64,000 nucleotides of DNA. It comes from Rhytidiadelphus loreus (taxonomy: Eukaryota; Streptophyta; Bryopsida; Hypnales; Hylocomiaceae). Under the pieces are notes generated by a model. It had not been told where the DNA came from, did not search any database, and was given only the letters and a program-made list of their open reading frames with translations. The position numbers were made by a program, and so were the translations under genes. The stretch spans positions 66,545,093-66,609,092 of the forward strand of contig OX344763.1 of NCBI GenBank assembly GCA_947034895.1, in the 5' to 3' direction. Below are positions 25,401-36,919 of the stretch, in pieces (position 1 is the first letter of the stretch; each line of letters starts with the position of its first letter).

Positions 25401-27070
25401 CTTTGACATATTTACAGCTGGAACTCCTTCCCACAACTTCAATAAATCACGCACTAAAGGAGCTAAGAAAACATCTATGTTTTCAGCAGTGGGTGACTTT
25501 GGACCAAGAATTAATATAGCAAGAGATATAAAAAATTTCTTTGTCAGCAACCACGGAGGCAAATTGTAAATGTTTATGAGTAACACCCATGTTGAGTGCT
25601 TCAAGGCATTATTCTTATAAGGAATAATGCCATCTCCCACCAATCCTAGACGTAGATTTGTTAAAATCTCAACGAAGTCAGGGTACGCTTCGTCTATAGC
25701 CCTCCATTGGTCACTGTCAACTACGGAGTACATTTTTTGATTGCATGATTTGTTTCGACTGTACCAAGTCATATGTTTTGCTACTTGTGAGCATCTAAAC
25801 ATCCTCAAAAGATGTTTAATTACATCAAAGTAACGCACAACTTGTTGAGGTACTGTATTAGATCCTTCAACATATCGTGACTGATTGCAAGTAGGACAAC
25901 TAGAAAGATCTTCATTTTCCCCTTCATAAAGTATGTGGCCGTCAAGGCAACAAGTCGCCTGCCACCCATGTCAGCAATGCGTCCACAAAAGTATTTGGCA
26001 CAGAGTACATGGTACATAGAGAAAATATTATGATAGCGCACTGAAGACAGTTTAGTGGACTACCTTCAAACACTTTCTCAGTAGATTCTTGTAGTAGACT
26101 CTCCAGAATGTCATTGTCACAGTCTTCTTCTAAGTCGACATTGTCTCCGTCACCTGTTGGTGGCCTCTCTTGACTCATAATGTCATCATGGATTTGATCA
26201 ATGCGAGCAAACGCATCACGTGCCATGTTTTCAATATCAACATTGGTTTGATCAGGCCACGTGAATCCACCATCCATGTCGTCAGCAGTTGTGGAACGAT
26301 AAGGTTCTTGTTGTCTCTTTGGATGTCGACTTGGACCCCTCACATTTTGCTCGTCCACTGTCTGCAAGGCGTGATGGAGAATTCATTAATATAAAATCAA
26401 AATTCTACTTGCTAGTGTTGAATACCTAAAAAATGCTTAATGTGTATTCAAATTTTTGTTTAATTAACTACAATTCCATGACAGAATGATTCTGCAGTTC
26501 AGAAATGCTACTCATGTGAACTACTACACAAAAATTGTACTATGAGCTTCAAACTGTTTTCAAATATTTTAATATGAGAACTACAGAATTTGGAATTAAG
26601 AACTTGTATTTTAATATGACAACTGAAGAATTTGGAATTAAGAACTTGAAACAGACATGGTAAATGCAGTGAAAATAAAAGAATAACATGTACTTTCTAT
26701 TCTATAAGGTTCTCTTAGAAATATTAAAGCTCAGGAATTAGATACATACTTTCTCAAGGAATAAATAAAAAATTTGTACTTGCAATTCTATTCGGTTCTT
26801 CAAATATTAAAAAAAAAAAAAATGAAAAACACATTGACAATTGTGAATGCTTGTTGAAGGACATGAGTTATACTTCACTAACCATGACTGGATAAATGAG
26901 GTATGGATCTCGCCCATTTCGAACATGGTGCCTTGCGATGGTCTCCATTGTCCTCACACGACTTCCTCTACATCGATTGCAAGCGCAGGGGTATTGAGAT
27001 AATCCCAACCTATTTGCTATAGACCGTTCAATGCGATATGCAGCATATAGTCTTCCACGCATCCTGCTAA
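19416..27070 (-). CDS. tnp2: TNP2-type CACTA transposase (TNP2 + DUF4218 + DUF4216)
   Basis: Likely the catalytic transposase, acting in the nucleus on the element ends. Exon a (about 27,070-26,884) carries the transposase-associated zinc motif, CACNRCRGSRVRTMETI...HHV. Exon b (26,361 to about 25,942) has an acidic linker and the start of TNP2 (EGSPLNCLQC...DALLTWV). Exon c (to 24,990) holds CPTC, GDGIIPY (first Asp), AENIDVFLAPLV (second Asp), CPLCGPETC and GGRRYLP. Exon d (22,173-21,276) has RHVLDVMHCEKNLSENIL, then DUF4218 (PPSFFDIMSHMPNHLVEEL, GPVHMRWMYPYEWY). Exon e (20,295-19,416) is DUF4216 (LDYGGHCVVLLLCEWVKANY, QQVFFSDDEDEPGW). The d/e junction is in phase. Between b and c, about 35 residues usual in the family seem missing with a frame change (near 25,950), and the c/d junction is one base out of phase for the best donor. 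The gene may therefore be damaged or have a small unseen exon. Confidence 0.87.
22174..24989. other. Large intron of the transposase gene
   Basis: A 2.8-kb AT-rich stretch between the exon ending LLPYWK (donor GTAAG at 24,989) and the exon starting LLVRHVLDVMH (acceptor CAAG). TNP2 proteins read straight across this point, which supports an intron. No nested element with recognisable ends was found. Short frames within it carry no motif. Confidence 0.6.
26566..26650. repeat. 42-bp direct duplication in a transposase intron
   Basis: Two adjacent copies of a segment starting ATTTTAATATGA and ending GGAATTAAGAACTTG, differing at only a few bases. It lies in the intron between the zinc-motif exon and the acidic-linker exon. 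Its similarity suggests recent slippage. Confidence 0.7.
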
Positions 27071-27289
27071 ACAATTCCAACAATGTTATAGTGCACTGGG
27101 AATTGGAGAGTATCAGAGAAAATTGAAAAAAAAAGTCCTTACTCAATTCAAATAATGGATTAATCAATATCCTTTTCTTCTTGGCTAATTCCCACTTTTC
27201 CTTCCAGAGGAAATTCACATTCAAATGAAGTGCAACACGTACAATTGTTGGACACAAAGAAAGCTTCAGTGGTAGAGACAACAGTAAAC

Positions 27290-30200
27290 CTTGTTCACAG
27301 AATTGTAAGTATCAGAATCTTGTGTACAAATCCTTTCAGTCTCTTGAGTCTCAGTATTATGATCAAATAATGTTTTAGATGTAGCATACATTTGCAAAAA
27401 TGTTGCATACTACTATCACAATACTTTCAGTTTCTCATTAACTTTGCAAGAAATAAATCACATGGACATTGTGAATGCATCTAATGTTCCTCAAATTATA
27501 GCCCCTGGCTACCTTTACTTTCCATGTTGTCACTTCAATTTTGCAACTTCTTCTGGACATCAATAACGATACGCTCATAGACCGTAGTACTTGAATTATT
27601 TGATCAACATTGGATCAATGAAATTGTTAATTGGCATATCTGCTAAATAAAGGCATCATTTTGCATGCCTTATTAACAACCACCATGTAACACATTCTCC
27701 AAGAAGAGAGAAAATGTTTACAAGGCAAAACAATTACATCAACGACACTTTATTTTTTTTCTAGTATGAAATGTAACGTTGGAGTCATTTTTACTTTCCG
27801 TGCTTCTAATGTTGTATCATCCATTTCATATAATGAACAAATCCGAACAACATCAAGTTCCATTCACAATTCAATTACCACGAACAACTTAAAAGACAGT
27901 ATAAACTCACAGAACTGCCTTTATAGCTACATGGGCCTTGAGTAAATTATTTTTAGATTGATTTGCCTACATGAAATTGGACAACAAGGTGGTGCTGTAG
28001 CAAATGTCATAGCTCCGTTTGCTACACATTGCCATGATAGAAAAAACATACCTTGCGCACTGTTCTTGTGCACAAGAATCAGCGTGTTAAAAAAAAATTG
28101 TCCATGCCTATAGTGTACCGTAAACCTGAACATAACAGAGGTAACAAACATGTTAACATCTATGGAATTTCAACCATGTACTGAACGTGACGGTCCAAGC
28201 GTCAAGAAAAACATGCAAAGCACATGCTTCATAGCTGAATCGTAGCACAGTTTGAACTTGTATATTCACAATCATGCTACTATAGCATTCCTGAATCTGT
28301 GTACCATTTGTACGACTAGAGAAGATTGATTATAATTTACAGAAGTCTGTAGAATGGACACCTGAGACTCCTATAATATTGTCAGGCTTCTGTGGGCTCA
28401 GTACAAACGCACTATACCATAAGAAAAGGTAGGACAAAAGCAATGTTCAATGGAATTGCCAATAACGGAGCAAAGCATTGCGGGATTTGCGGCCCAAGTT
28501 CTAGTGGTAATCCTCAAAGCTTCCTACTTTCAATCATGCTCTGCGTTGATTACTTCTTATATGGCAACCTTTGAACAGTAGAAATTGCATGCAACGTTAA
28601 TTTGTCTATAACTGACTATATACAAATGTAATTTTTTTTCTTCTCACCTTCAGAACCTCCTGTAGACTTCTGCGGTTTTCTGAATAATCAACTACATTAG
28701 TACATTGGAGAAATTATTATATGCAATTTCGTGAATCATACAAATGATAAAACGGACTTGTCCGCTTCCGAGAAAAAAGCAAACAGTTCCAATACTTCCT
28801 GTTTGAACAAGTGTTTTGCAAAATATTTATGGTTCAACAACAAAAATTCTTTTGTCTAAGTTCTTTATGAGTGTCTTCGAATTTACTTTCATTTATGCAA
28901 TGACGACATGGGACAAAGCCCGATGACGCCTTACAAAATTTCAGACATGTATTCTTGGAGTACCTATTTGGAATTTGAATGCTTAGAATCCTCCAACAAC
29001 TGTAGGTGATTAATTTCAAGAGGATTTTTTTTTCTACAAGTCGCAATAGCGAAAAAAACTTCCTCATGTGCGTACGATGTTCATTACAATTCTATTGCTA
29101 CTATTGCTGAAAGCATTGAATTAGGTTCACTAATACCGTAATCCATATAGACGAGTTCTACGAAATGCACCTACTATCTTCACTCTTGTTTTTAAAAGAC
29201 ATTCCATTCAACTCTCATTTGGCATTTCTAAAACAGAGCAACTAGGCAGTTGATCTGTAAAAAAATGGACAAGAGTTATTCAGATGTAGAAGTACTGTCG
29301 AGGGAAAAAAAAAGGGTAACGAAAGGAATGACTGCACTGGCTGTCCCTAAAAATACAAATATGCAACGACGTATGTGGAAGTTCTGTTACCAGAGGTCCT
29401 CCACCCCGCACTCAGTGCAAGATCGTAGCGCAATTACATTGCAAAGGTGAAACCCGTTCAAGGGTGAGACTTTACTGAAATTCTATGCGAAGGCATAACA
29501 CACCCGAAGGCGATGAAGGCAGAAATAAAAACCAGCCAGCAGGCATGATTGAAGAAAAAAAGCAACATGAAAGGGAGCCCGACGCTATTAGCCACCTAGA
29601 GGCGATAGGGAAGTAAACTAGGAAGTCAATGGCAATGAAGAATGACCCTAGGGCGGCTTTGGAAGGAAACCACATTTAAGGAGGAGACACTACAAAGTCA
29701 GTGCACCTTGTCCCATCACCTTTCCTCATCAAAGGATTGCGAAATCACAATCATACACAAGTAATTAATAAATCACTCATTGGAAAATGAAGGTTGAGGT
29801 GGACATATTACTTACAACAACAGTATTAATTGTGTCTTCTTCTCCACAACAGTATAGGTTATGTAGTTAGTACATTCCCCTCCAGTTGTTGGCCAAAGTT
29901 CAGCCAAACAGAAGCTAGATTTCTGAAAGTGCTTAATTGTACCCTTCGAACTACATTTCACGAACGCCCTCTTCTGTTATCTGATGTTGAACCCCCCCGT
30001 AGAGTTATAACACTGCTCAAGCAAAATAGCAAATATGCCCGAAGCTACCTCCAACGAAGTTCAGTACTTCCGTGAGATCTCTAGTAAAAACCGTTGCCTT
30101 GATGAAACACTCCACTGCAACAACTGTAGGTACGTGTTCCTCATTGAAAAACCAGTGTGTAAGACCTAGGTCAAGTTGCATTTAGTCCTTCAAGCGCAGT

Positions 30201-31015
30201 AATACACATGATGTTCATGAACAGGACGATGCAGCGAAGCCATTAATAATGCATTGTTTATGTCATTTGGTAATGGACCTTCACTTGCTGTGTCTTTGTC
30301 GTTATTTTGGAAGCCGCCGCCTCCGAAATTTCTTTGGCAACTCCATTGGCCCACTTCATCACTATTCTTGTCGCTCTAGTAACCATCATATCATAGGAAA
30401 CAATTTTTAGGAAACTGTGGGCCACTGCAACTGTTCAACAGAACTGCCAACTTGTTTCGCAATGCCTGGAAGTGGGAGTGGACCTTCCAAACGCGTTACG
30501 AGGAATACTTTGTTGTTGCTCGGGAAATCATTCCGGGTATGGAATTTCGCCACCGCACGATCTTCAGTTCATTAGTAGAGGACACGCTGAATTAGAAGAA
30601 GGTCGCCGCGTAATCCGGTTAGGGGAGAGGAAGAATATCGCGCCGCATGCTCCTGCCTTGAACAGTGTGCCTTAAGTCCTGACCTAATTTTAGAGATATG
30701 GATGACATTTGTAGCACGTCATTTGTCACCATTAGCATGCTTTATGCTGTACATGCTTTAGGGTTTGCCAATTTCCTTGCACAACTCATTTAATTTCCTT
30801 TTTTAGTTACTATGCAATGAATTTTCCGTCACCGGTATTCATGATGTAGGCGGCCTTCCTTTATCTTCCATGTAAAAATAGTTCCGGTAATGTGTCTCTA
30901 ACTAGGATAACATCTTCAGATTTAATGGTATAGTTGCAACTTGAACAGTGAAAAAACTTGTCACTGCGCCGCAAGTAGGTCTGCTTCTAATCCATCACTG
31001 GTTTCTGTCTTGCAG
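27290..31015. other. Region between the two divergent CACTA genes
   Basis: About 3.7 kb separates the first recognised exon of the minus-strand transposase gene from the first recognised exon of the plus-strand gene, so it should contain both promoters and perhaps first exons. The part from 29.2 to 30.7 kb is visibly richer in G and C than the surroundings. A frame at 30,462 begins MPGSGSGPSKRVTRNTL and could be a first exon of the plus-strand gene, but its best donor does not join in frame. No TATA box could be assigned with confidence. Confidence 0.45.
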
Positions 31016-34000
31016 GTGCGAGAAATGGAACAGCAGTGCACTTGACAATACTAAACTGCCTGAGGAGGTACGGAAACTGAAGAGACCTTTATCCGTGACG
31101 CCTGCTACTGCCTCAGATGCACATGCATCAGAATTGGTTAGGATACAACCCCAAAAGAAAGTGCACTGTCCAGAACGCCTAGTAGAAGGTACTCCTGTAC
31201 TTCTTGAGCAGTGTGACAAATTTCCTTCATCTGAGGATTTTATACTGATTTCTAGCGACTCAAACAACAATTTCTGCCGATGTTCGACTGAATCCCAGAA
31301 GTGCAAGCTAGATGAATTATCCCTCATGTCTACAGATGAATGTGATCATAGTAGCGACTCTGACTTCAATGTAAATGAAGAGGACAGAGACAATTCCAGC
31401 ACGAGTACTAAAACCCCATCACAGGACATAGAAGCAGAAGAGGTACTATTGACAAAGCCCACTAAGAAGACGAGTCGTCAACGTCAGGTGACTTCTGGAA
31501 GTGAGAAGAAGGTGAACACAGTGCAAAGTTCAAAGGCGTCTCTGCAACTGGTAAGCGCATTTCCTACCTATCATGCTTTTCTTTATTGCTTTTAAAATGA
31601 AGCCTTCTTTGACAAATCCTAATCTCCAACAATCCAACTGCAACATCATTTCTTATTTGCTAGAACATTCATCTACTAATGACTCTTGTTTTTACGAACG
31701 CTTTTCATGTACTATGTTTAGGAATAATTTTTTTTTCCTCGACAGGTTGTGTTGATAGGGGAGTTCAGTCTTGCACGTTAGCTCATTTCATTGTGACGGC
31801 ATGTGTATTTGACGAACAAATAAACCCGCATCTCTGTCATGTTAAAAATTGAGAGTCCGGAGAGGGCTTGGTAAAAAATCAACCAGGTTGTGCATGCCTT
31901 GAAGGTTTTAAAATGACTTGCATCCTTGTTTTTGTCAGTGCAAAGGTAAATGCTGTCTTTGAAATTTAGAAATTTAGTTGTTCTTGTCTTCTTGAAAGAG
32001 TAATTAATTTAAAGCATGACTGTTACTTGAAGAAGTCAAAGAACATGCAAGTTTCCATATCTTCTCCGACTGGAATGGAAGCACGTCAATATTGCCCGAC
32101 ATATTTGTATTTCTTATTAAGAGGACCTTCTCTCTGTGATGTAGTAAGCATAAAGTCTTTGAGAATTTCGGCACAGTCAATGCTTTATACAACCTCTGTT
32201 ACAGAGCATTGACTGTGCCGAACTTGTCTTTCAAATTTTTTTGTTTGCAAGTATGTTTGCTATTTTCAGTTGAAGCATTTTGTACAAATCTAGAAACTTC
32301 AAGTACTTAATTGAGAATGTAAAGAAAAAGATCATTAACGTGGAAACGAAAATTCTAAGAAATGTGGAAATTGACTTCTGATTTTCTTAAGACTTATACA
32401 ACTTAGATCCTTAGCTTCTTTCCTCATAATTGATGTACAGCTGCTTGATGCTATTGTATTCATGTGATAGACCACAGAGGAAAAAATGGTGGCGTCCCAA
32501 AAGGAAAATGAGCGTCCTCAGCAATGGTCAGAGAAGCAGAGAAGTGCAGCTACTATCCGAAGACAAACAAGATCAACAAAAAGATCAGTTGCTGAAAAAG
32601 GGAGTGATGAATTGTACAGCCTCGGTACAATGATGCATGGTACGAGTGGTCGTAGACAATCTGAAATCATCACCGGTCAGAAGTCGAAGGGCAAAAAGAA
32701 AGGAAAGTCTCTACGTCCATTGATAGAGGACGTGCTGATTGGGAAGAAGACGAATGTTGTGGCAGACGTGGAAGAGCTTCGGAGGAAAAGAGAAGAAGAC
32801 ACCATACGATGTGGCCGAATTTTGAGAACAACAAGAAATGCACTCAGTGGTCAAAGCAATCTTCATGTGACCTCGATTGCCTCAAAATACAAGACTGTCA
32901 AGCAAAGTCTGACAACAGAAGATAATATTGAAAGTCGTACAGTACTCCCGAACTTCGCTCCAGTTTCGACAAGTGAGTGTCCTAACCTATGCATTGCCTT
33001 CTTGATTTTCTGCACTGTTGTTTCTTTCAATTGCACAAGAGTTTCAAGTCCTTTCACATTCATATTGAATTCCATTCCCTTAGCGAATGTGAAAGTGAAT
33101 TTTTTGAAGTGTGGCATCCTTCCTTTAGTACTCTTTGAACACTTGTTGTGTTGTGAAATATATGATGAGTGATGAGTGAAGAACACTTGCTGTGTGTGTA
33201 TGCATAAGCAGAACATATTTTGACATCAATTCACACTTGTGTACGCAACTGAGTGCCTATGTTAGTAGGTCATTCATCATTTGTAAGTGATCTCTGATAA
33301 TGTTGATTTTGATTTCTGAATTGTTTGATTCACTATAGCGCTTCATGAGCATGCAAATAATGTTGAAATTGAGGACACGGAAGGATGTGGATCCTTTGAA
33401 GAAGCTCTTGCTATGCATGCGGTTGTCAAGAACTCGACTGGCACTCATTCAAGGAAGGTGCTCGGCACTGTTCAAAACAATTCCTACAGCAGAATTCCCC
33501 ATACTACCATAGATGAAGTCATCTTCAAGGAAACAAATCCAGAGCCGCTGGAGCCAATGACAGAGCCATGTGACAACATCGATCGTTACAGGCGTACCAA
33601 ATCACCAACAGAATTCTACCATGACAAAGTAAGCATGTCTTTGTAAGTAGAGGAATTTGTATCTGTACTGTCATTTCATTCCAGCATGAACGACTCAGAG
33701 ATGAGAAAGTAAACCTACGGTGGTTATTTGGCTAAGAGTGTCCTCACTTTTTGAATGCTTTAATTTGGAACTGCAAGTTTTCTGCATCTCAATAGTCAAG
33801 TTGTTTTGTGTGTCTTTCATAGAATGCGGTGGGGTCAACAATGGAGTACAGATGGAGAAATCATGTTATTTGCAGTAATTTGTAACCAAAGTGAAGGACA
33901 TCCTCAAAGTTACTTTGAAGAAGTTGTTAATACCAAACCTTTTTAAGTTGTTGATTCATTATACTCAAAGAAAAATCAGATGGACAACTTGTCAAAATTA

Positions 34001-36919
34001 TGTACTTCTACTTTTTGGATTGTTTCCCACATTTTTCTTTCTAATATTTAGTCGAACATATTTCAACATACCTCAGAAGGTGTATATGTATATTGGTTGC
34101 ACATTTTTTTTGGATACATTTGAGGATGAAGGAACTAGATAGCAACCATGCATTGCCAAGATGCAACGCTTGGAAACAAGCATCTACTGTCATTGTAGTC
34201 TATTAATATTAATTTATGTTTTCTTTGGTAGTATCATAGGAGAGGAGAGCGACAAAAGTCGCCTACAAGTGGACGGCGGTCAGTACGTGAACGCTCTCCG
34301 GACTCCAATTCCACTGAACAACAGGACCATGGATCATCCCGAAGAGGAAGATTTCCCTCGAGGAGTCCCAAAATAGTGCGCTCCAGGAGTCCTGCATATC
34401 ACAGTAGAAGACCAGAATACAACAGTCCATGGGGGTACAACAGAGAGCACGACAAATTACAACATCCAGACATGCGTTACACTGGTGCTTGTCTCGAACT
34501 TTAGTTTTTTTGGACCATTGCCTTAATGGAAACATTTTTTCTCTTTATTCACGCACATGAAGGATATCCTTCTATTCATGACCAAATACAAAGAACATTT
34601 AGAAGTTGTATAATTAAATTAGGAGAAACATCTTCATAGTCGTTAGAAAGTGTTCACTTTAAAAACAATAGGAAAGCATAAGCACTATGGTTTTGTTTTT
34701 ATATAATCGTCCTTAACAAAGTCAGTTGCTTTGCAGTTCATGGAAGTGACGCTGAAGACGACAGCGGAGAGGGAGGGCATCGCCATCGTCAGAAGTCGTC
34801 GTGGAGGAGTGACACAGTTCGCAATGACCATCGATCGTTGTCACCAATTCAGATCAGAAGGTTGCGCAGACTTAGTCGCACGCCTTCAAGATCCCAGTCG
34901 CGCAGTCCTTCAGTGCGAGAAGAGTCATGTGCAAGCAAACGCGTAGTCGAAATGGAAGTGGAAAATTTGAATGAGACAAAATCTGTTGTGTCTTCTTCAT
35001 CAATAGACAGAAGAACAAGACGCTACAAGCAAGCAGTCCGCGATGCAGAGGTATCGAGACGACATAAAGAAGGGAAGAAGGCTTTTTATTTGACACTAGA
35101 TTATCAAGACAGACCTTATGGACCGGGGAGAGAAGCATGGGTAGGCCATGTCAACAAGTTAGCTTCTGGGCTAGATCCCTCGTGCACCCACATTCGAAAG
35201 CAGACTCATGAAGACATGTGCATATTGAAAGACTGATTGAATGATAATTTTGAGTATTCCGGAGATTTGAACGAAGACTACTTACGAGGCTTGCTTGGAA
35301 AGGCAGTGACAAGGAAGAGGTCAGAGCTAATAGCAAAGATAAAGAGTGGTGGTAGTCAACCCAAATATTTTGATACAGAAGTGTGGAAGCGGCTACAAAA
35401 CCTAGCGGAGAGTAGGCAGAGGGAAAGCAAAGTCCAGCAAGGGCGGTATGCAAGTGCATGCCGGAAAACATTTGGAAGAACTGGTCCACTAGGTGAAGAA
35501 GGTGTCAGGGAAAGGCTTCGTGAACTGCGGGGAAGGTCACCCGACTACAAGGAGGTAGCAGAGGAGATGCAACGCCATAAAGGCTTTGGAAAATCAAGAG
35601 AGATATCAATACGAATGATGAAGGAAATTAGAGATGATTCAAGCCCTGAAGAGCTCTTGGAGGACAAATCAGCACATGTCCAGACAAAGAGTACTGAATT
35701 ACATGAAAGGAGCAAGGGAGGAAATGGGGGCGGCCAAGTTCAACGAGTGCATTTCGTTGGTATTCAGGTTTGTAGTCGAACTGCAGAACATCTTTTGACA
35801 AACCATTTTGGGAGCTTGAGTTCAAGTTGTTTTCATTAAATTTTGTCTTCCTGCACAGTGCATGAGAAGAAAATTATATAAAGAAGAAGCTTTGGAATTG
35901 AATTTCGAAAATTAACGTGACACAGTAATTTACTGTAATATGCACAATTATGTCAGTTCTTAATCTAATTTAATTAATTAGGAAGTGAAGCACTTAGATC
36001 TCTATATGAGTAATTTCATAAATCACCTACAAGCTACAATAGTTAAATAATGATTAATGTTAGTACTACCATTCACATGCAGTTTTGTATGGCATGCATT
36101 ATTTTTTGAAATTAGAGAAGAGATAGTGAAACGTAAACATGGATGTGGAGTTCTATGGCAAAGAATTCAATTAGAAATGAATGTACATTCAATTAGAAAT
36201 GAACATAAGAATTTCATGACATTGCTAGTTTGGGGTGGTTTGTTAAGTTTCCAAAACTCTACACTTCATATTACTTCTTGTCATCTTCAATACCCCTATT
36301 GGAGAATTCTTACATACCTGCCTAGCCTTATTTGATGTTTTCTGGGCATTTGATCATATGTGTAAGAGTTGAGTCATACTGTGAGTGTGGAAGTTTGTTC
36401 TCCGGAAGTACGTATGATGACAGAACTCGTGTGGGTGTAGAAGATGAATGAGCAGGTGATTCACGTGTACAGTGAAAATATGGACACGGATCCACTAAAA
36501 AGCATTAGTGAAGCTGGAAATCATGGCTCTTTTCTACCAAATGATGTTTCCAAAGATGATTACATAGCACGTCTACAAGCAGAAATTCAAGCACTGAAAG
36601 GTTTTGTGGGATCAAGCTCTTCGTCAAGGATGATATGTCAATCAAATAAAACTAGAAGTGCACGTCATCACATTCAAGGATTTATTGTAAGAAACGACTT
36701 CATGGAATACCATGTACTGTTTAGTTGTTTGACTATGCATTATTTGTATGGCATGGAATTAAACCGTTATTGCACTATATTGCTAAGAAATTCAGTGTGT
36801 TTGATGGGCATCTCATAATGTGTATGCAGGGGGGTTACACACCAAATGTTTCAACAGTGTCAAGAAGTGTGCACCAAAGAGATCGCGGAGTAGTTCTACA
36901 TGACAACATGGAGTTGTAG
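31016..36919 (+). CDS. Second CACTA gene, Ptta/En/Spm (Transposase_24-like) with SR-rich segment
   Basis: Seven exons join in phase at GT/AG sites: 31,016-31,550; 32,471-32,972; 33,339-33,628; 34,232-34,484; 34,737-35,767; 36,441-36,686; 36,830-36,919 (ends TAG). The first three give a Ser/Asp-rich and basic region. Exon 4 and the start of exon 5 give Arg-Ser dipeptides (RFPSRSPKIVRSRSPAYHSR; RTPSRSQSRSPSVRE) like SR splicing factors. Exon 5 then has the plant Ptta/En/Spm domain (DTEVWKRLQNLAESRQRESK, YASACRKTFGRTGPLGEEGV). Exon 6 has a short coiled coil (DDYIARLQAEIQALKGF). In other CACTA elements such proteins bind the subterminal repeats and assist the transposase. An in-frame TGA at 35,234-35,236 (after HEDMCILKD) breaks the otherwise open 1-kb exon and splits the SR part from the conserved domain. 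The first coding exon is unknown. Confidence 0.8.
32167..32222 (+). other. Perfect 18-bp stem hairpin in intron
   Basis: TTCGGCACAGTCAATGCT (32,167-32,184) is followed after 20 bases by its exact reverse complement (32,205-32,222). Outside the perfect stem the flanks (AAAGTCTTTGAGAAT and CTTGTCTTTCAAATTT) pair partly. It sits in the 0.9-kb intron between exons 1 and 2 of the plus-strand CACTA gene. The size is within the range of small-RNA hairpin precursors. It could equally be a small MITE relic, though no target duplication is evident. Confidence 0.6.

Noticed and set aside
30462..30536. First exon of the plus-strand CACTA gene (MPGSGSGPSKRV...)
   Set aside because: Attractive start, but the best donor joins the next exon out of phase and leads to a stop, so it is only mentioned, not called.
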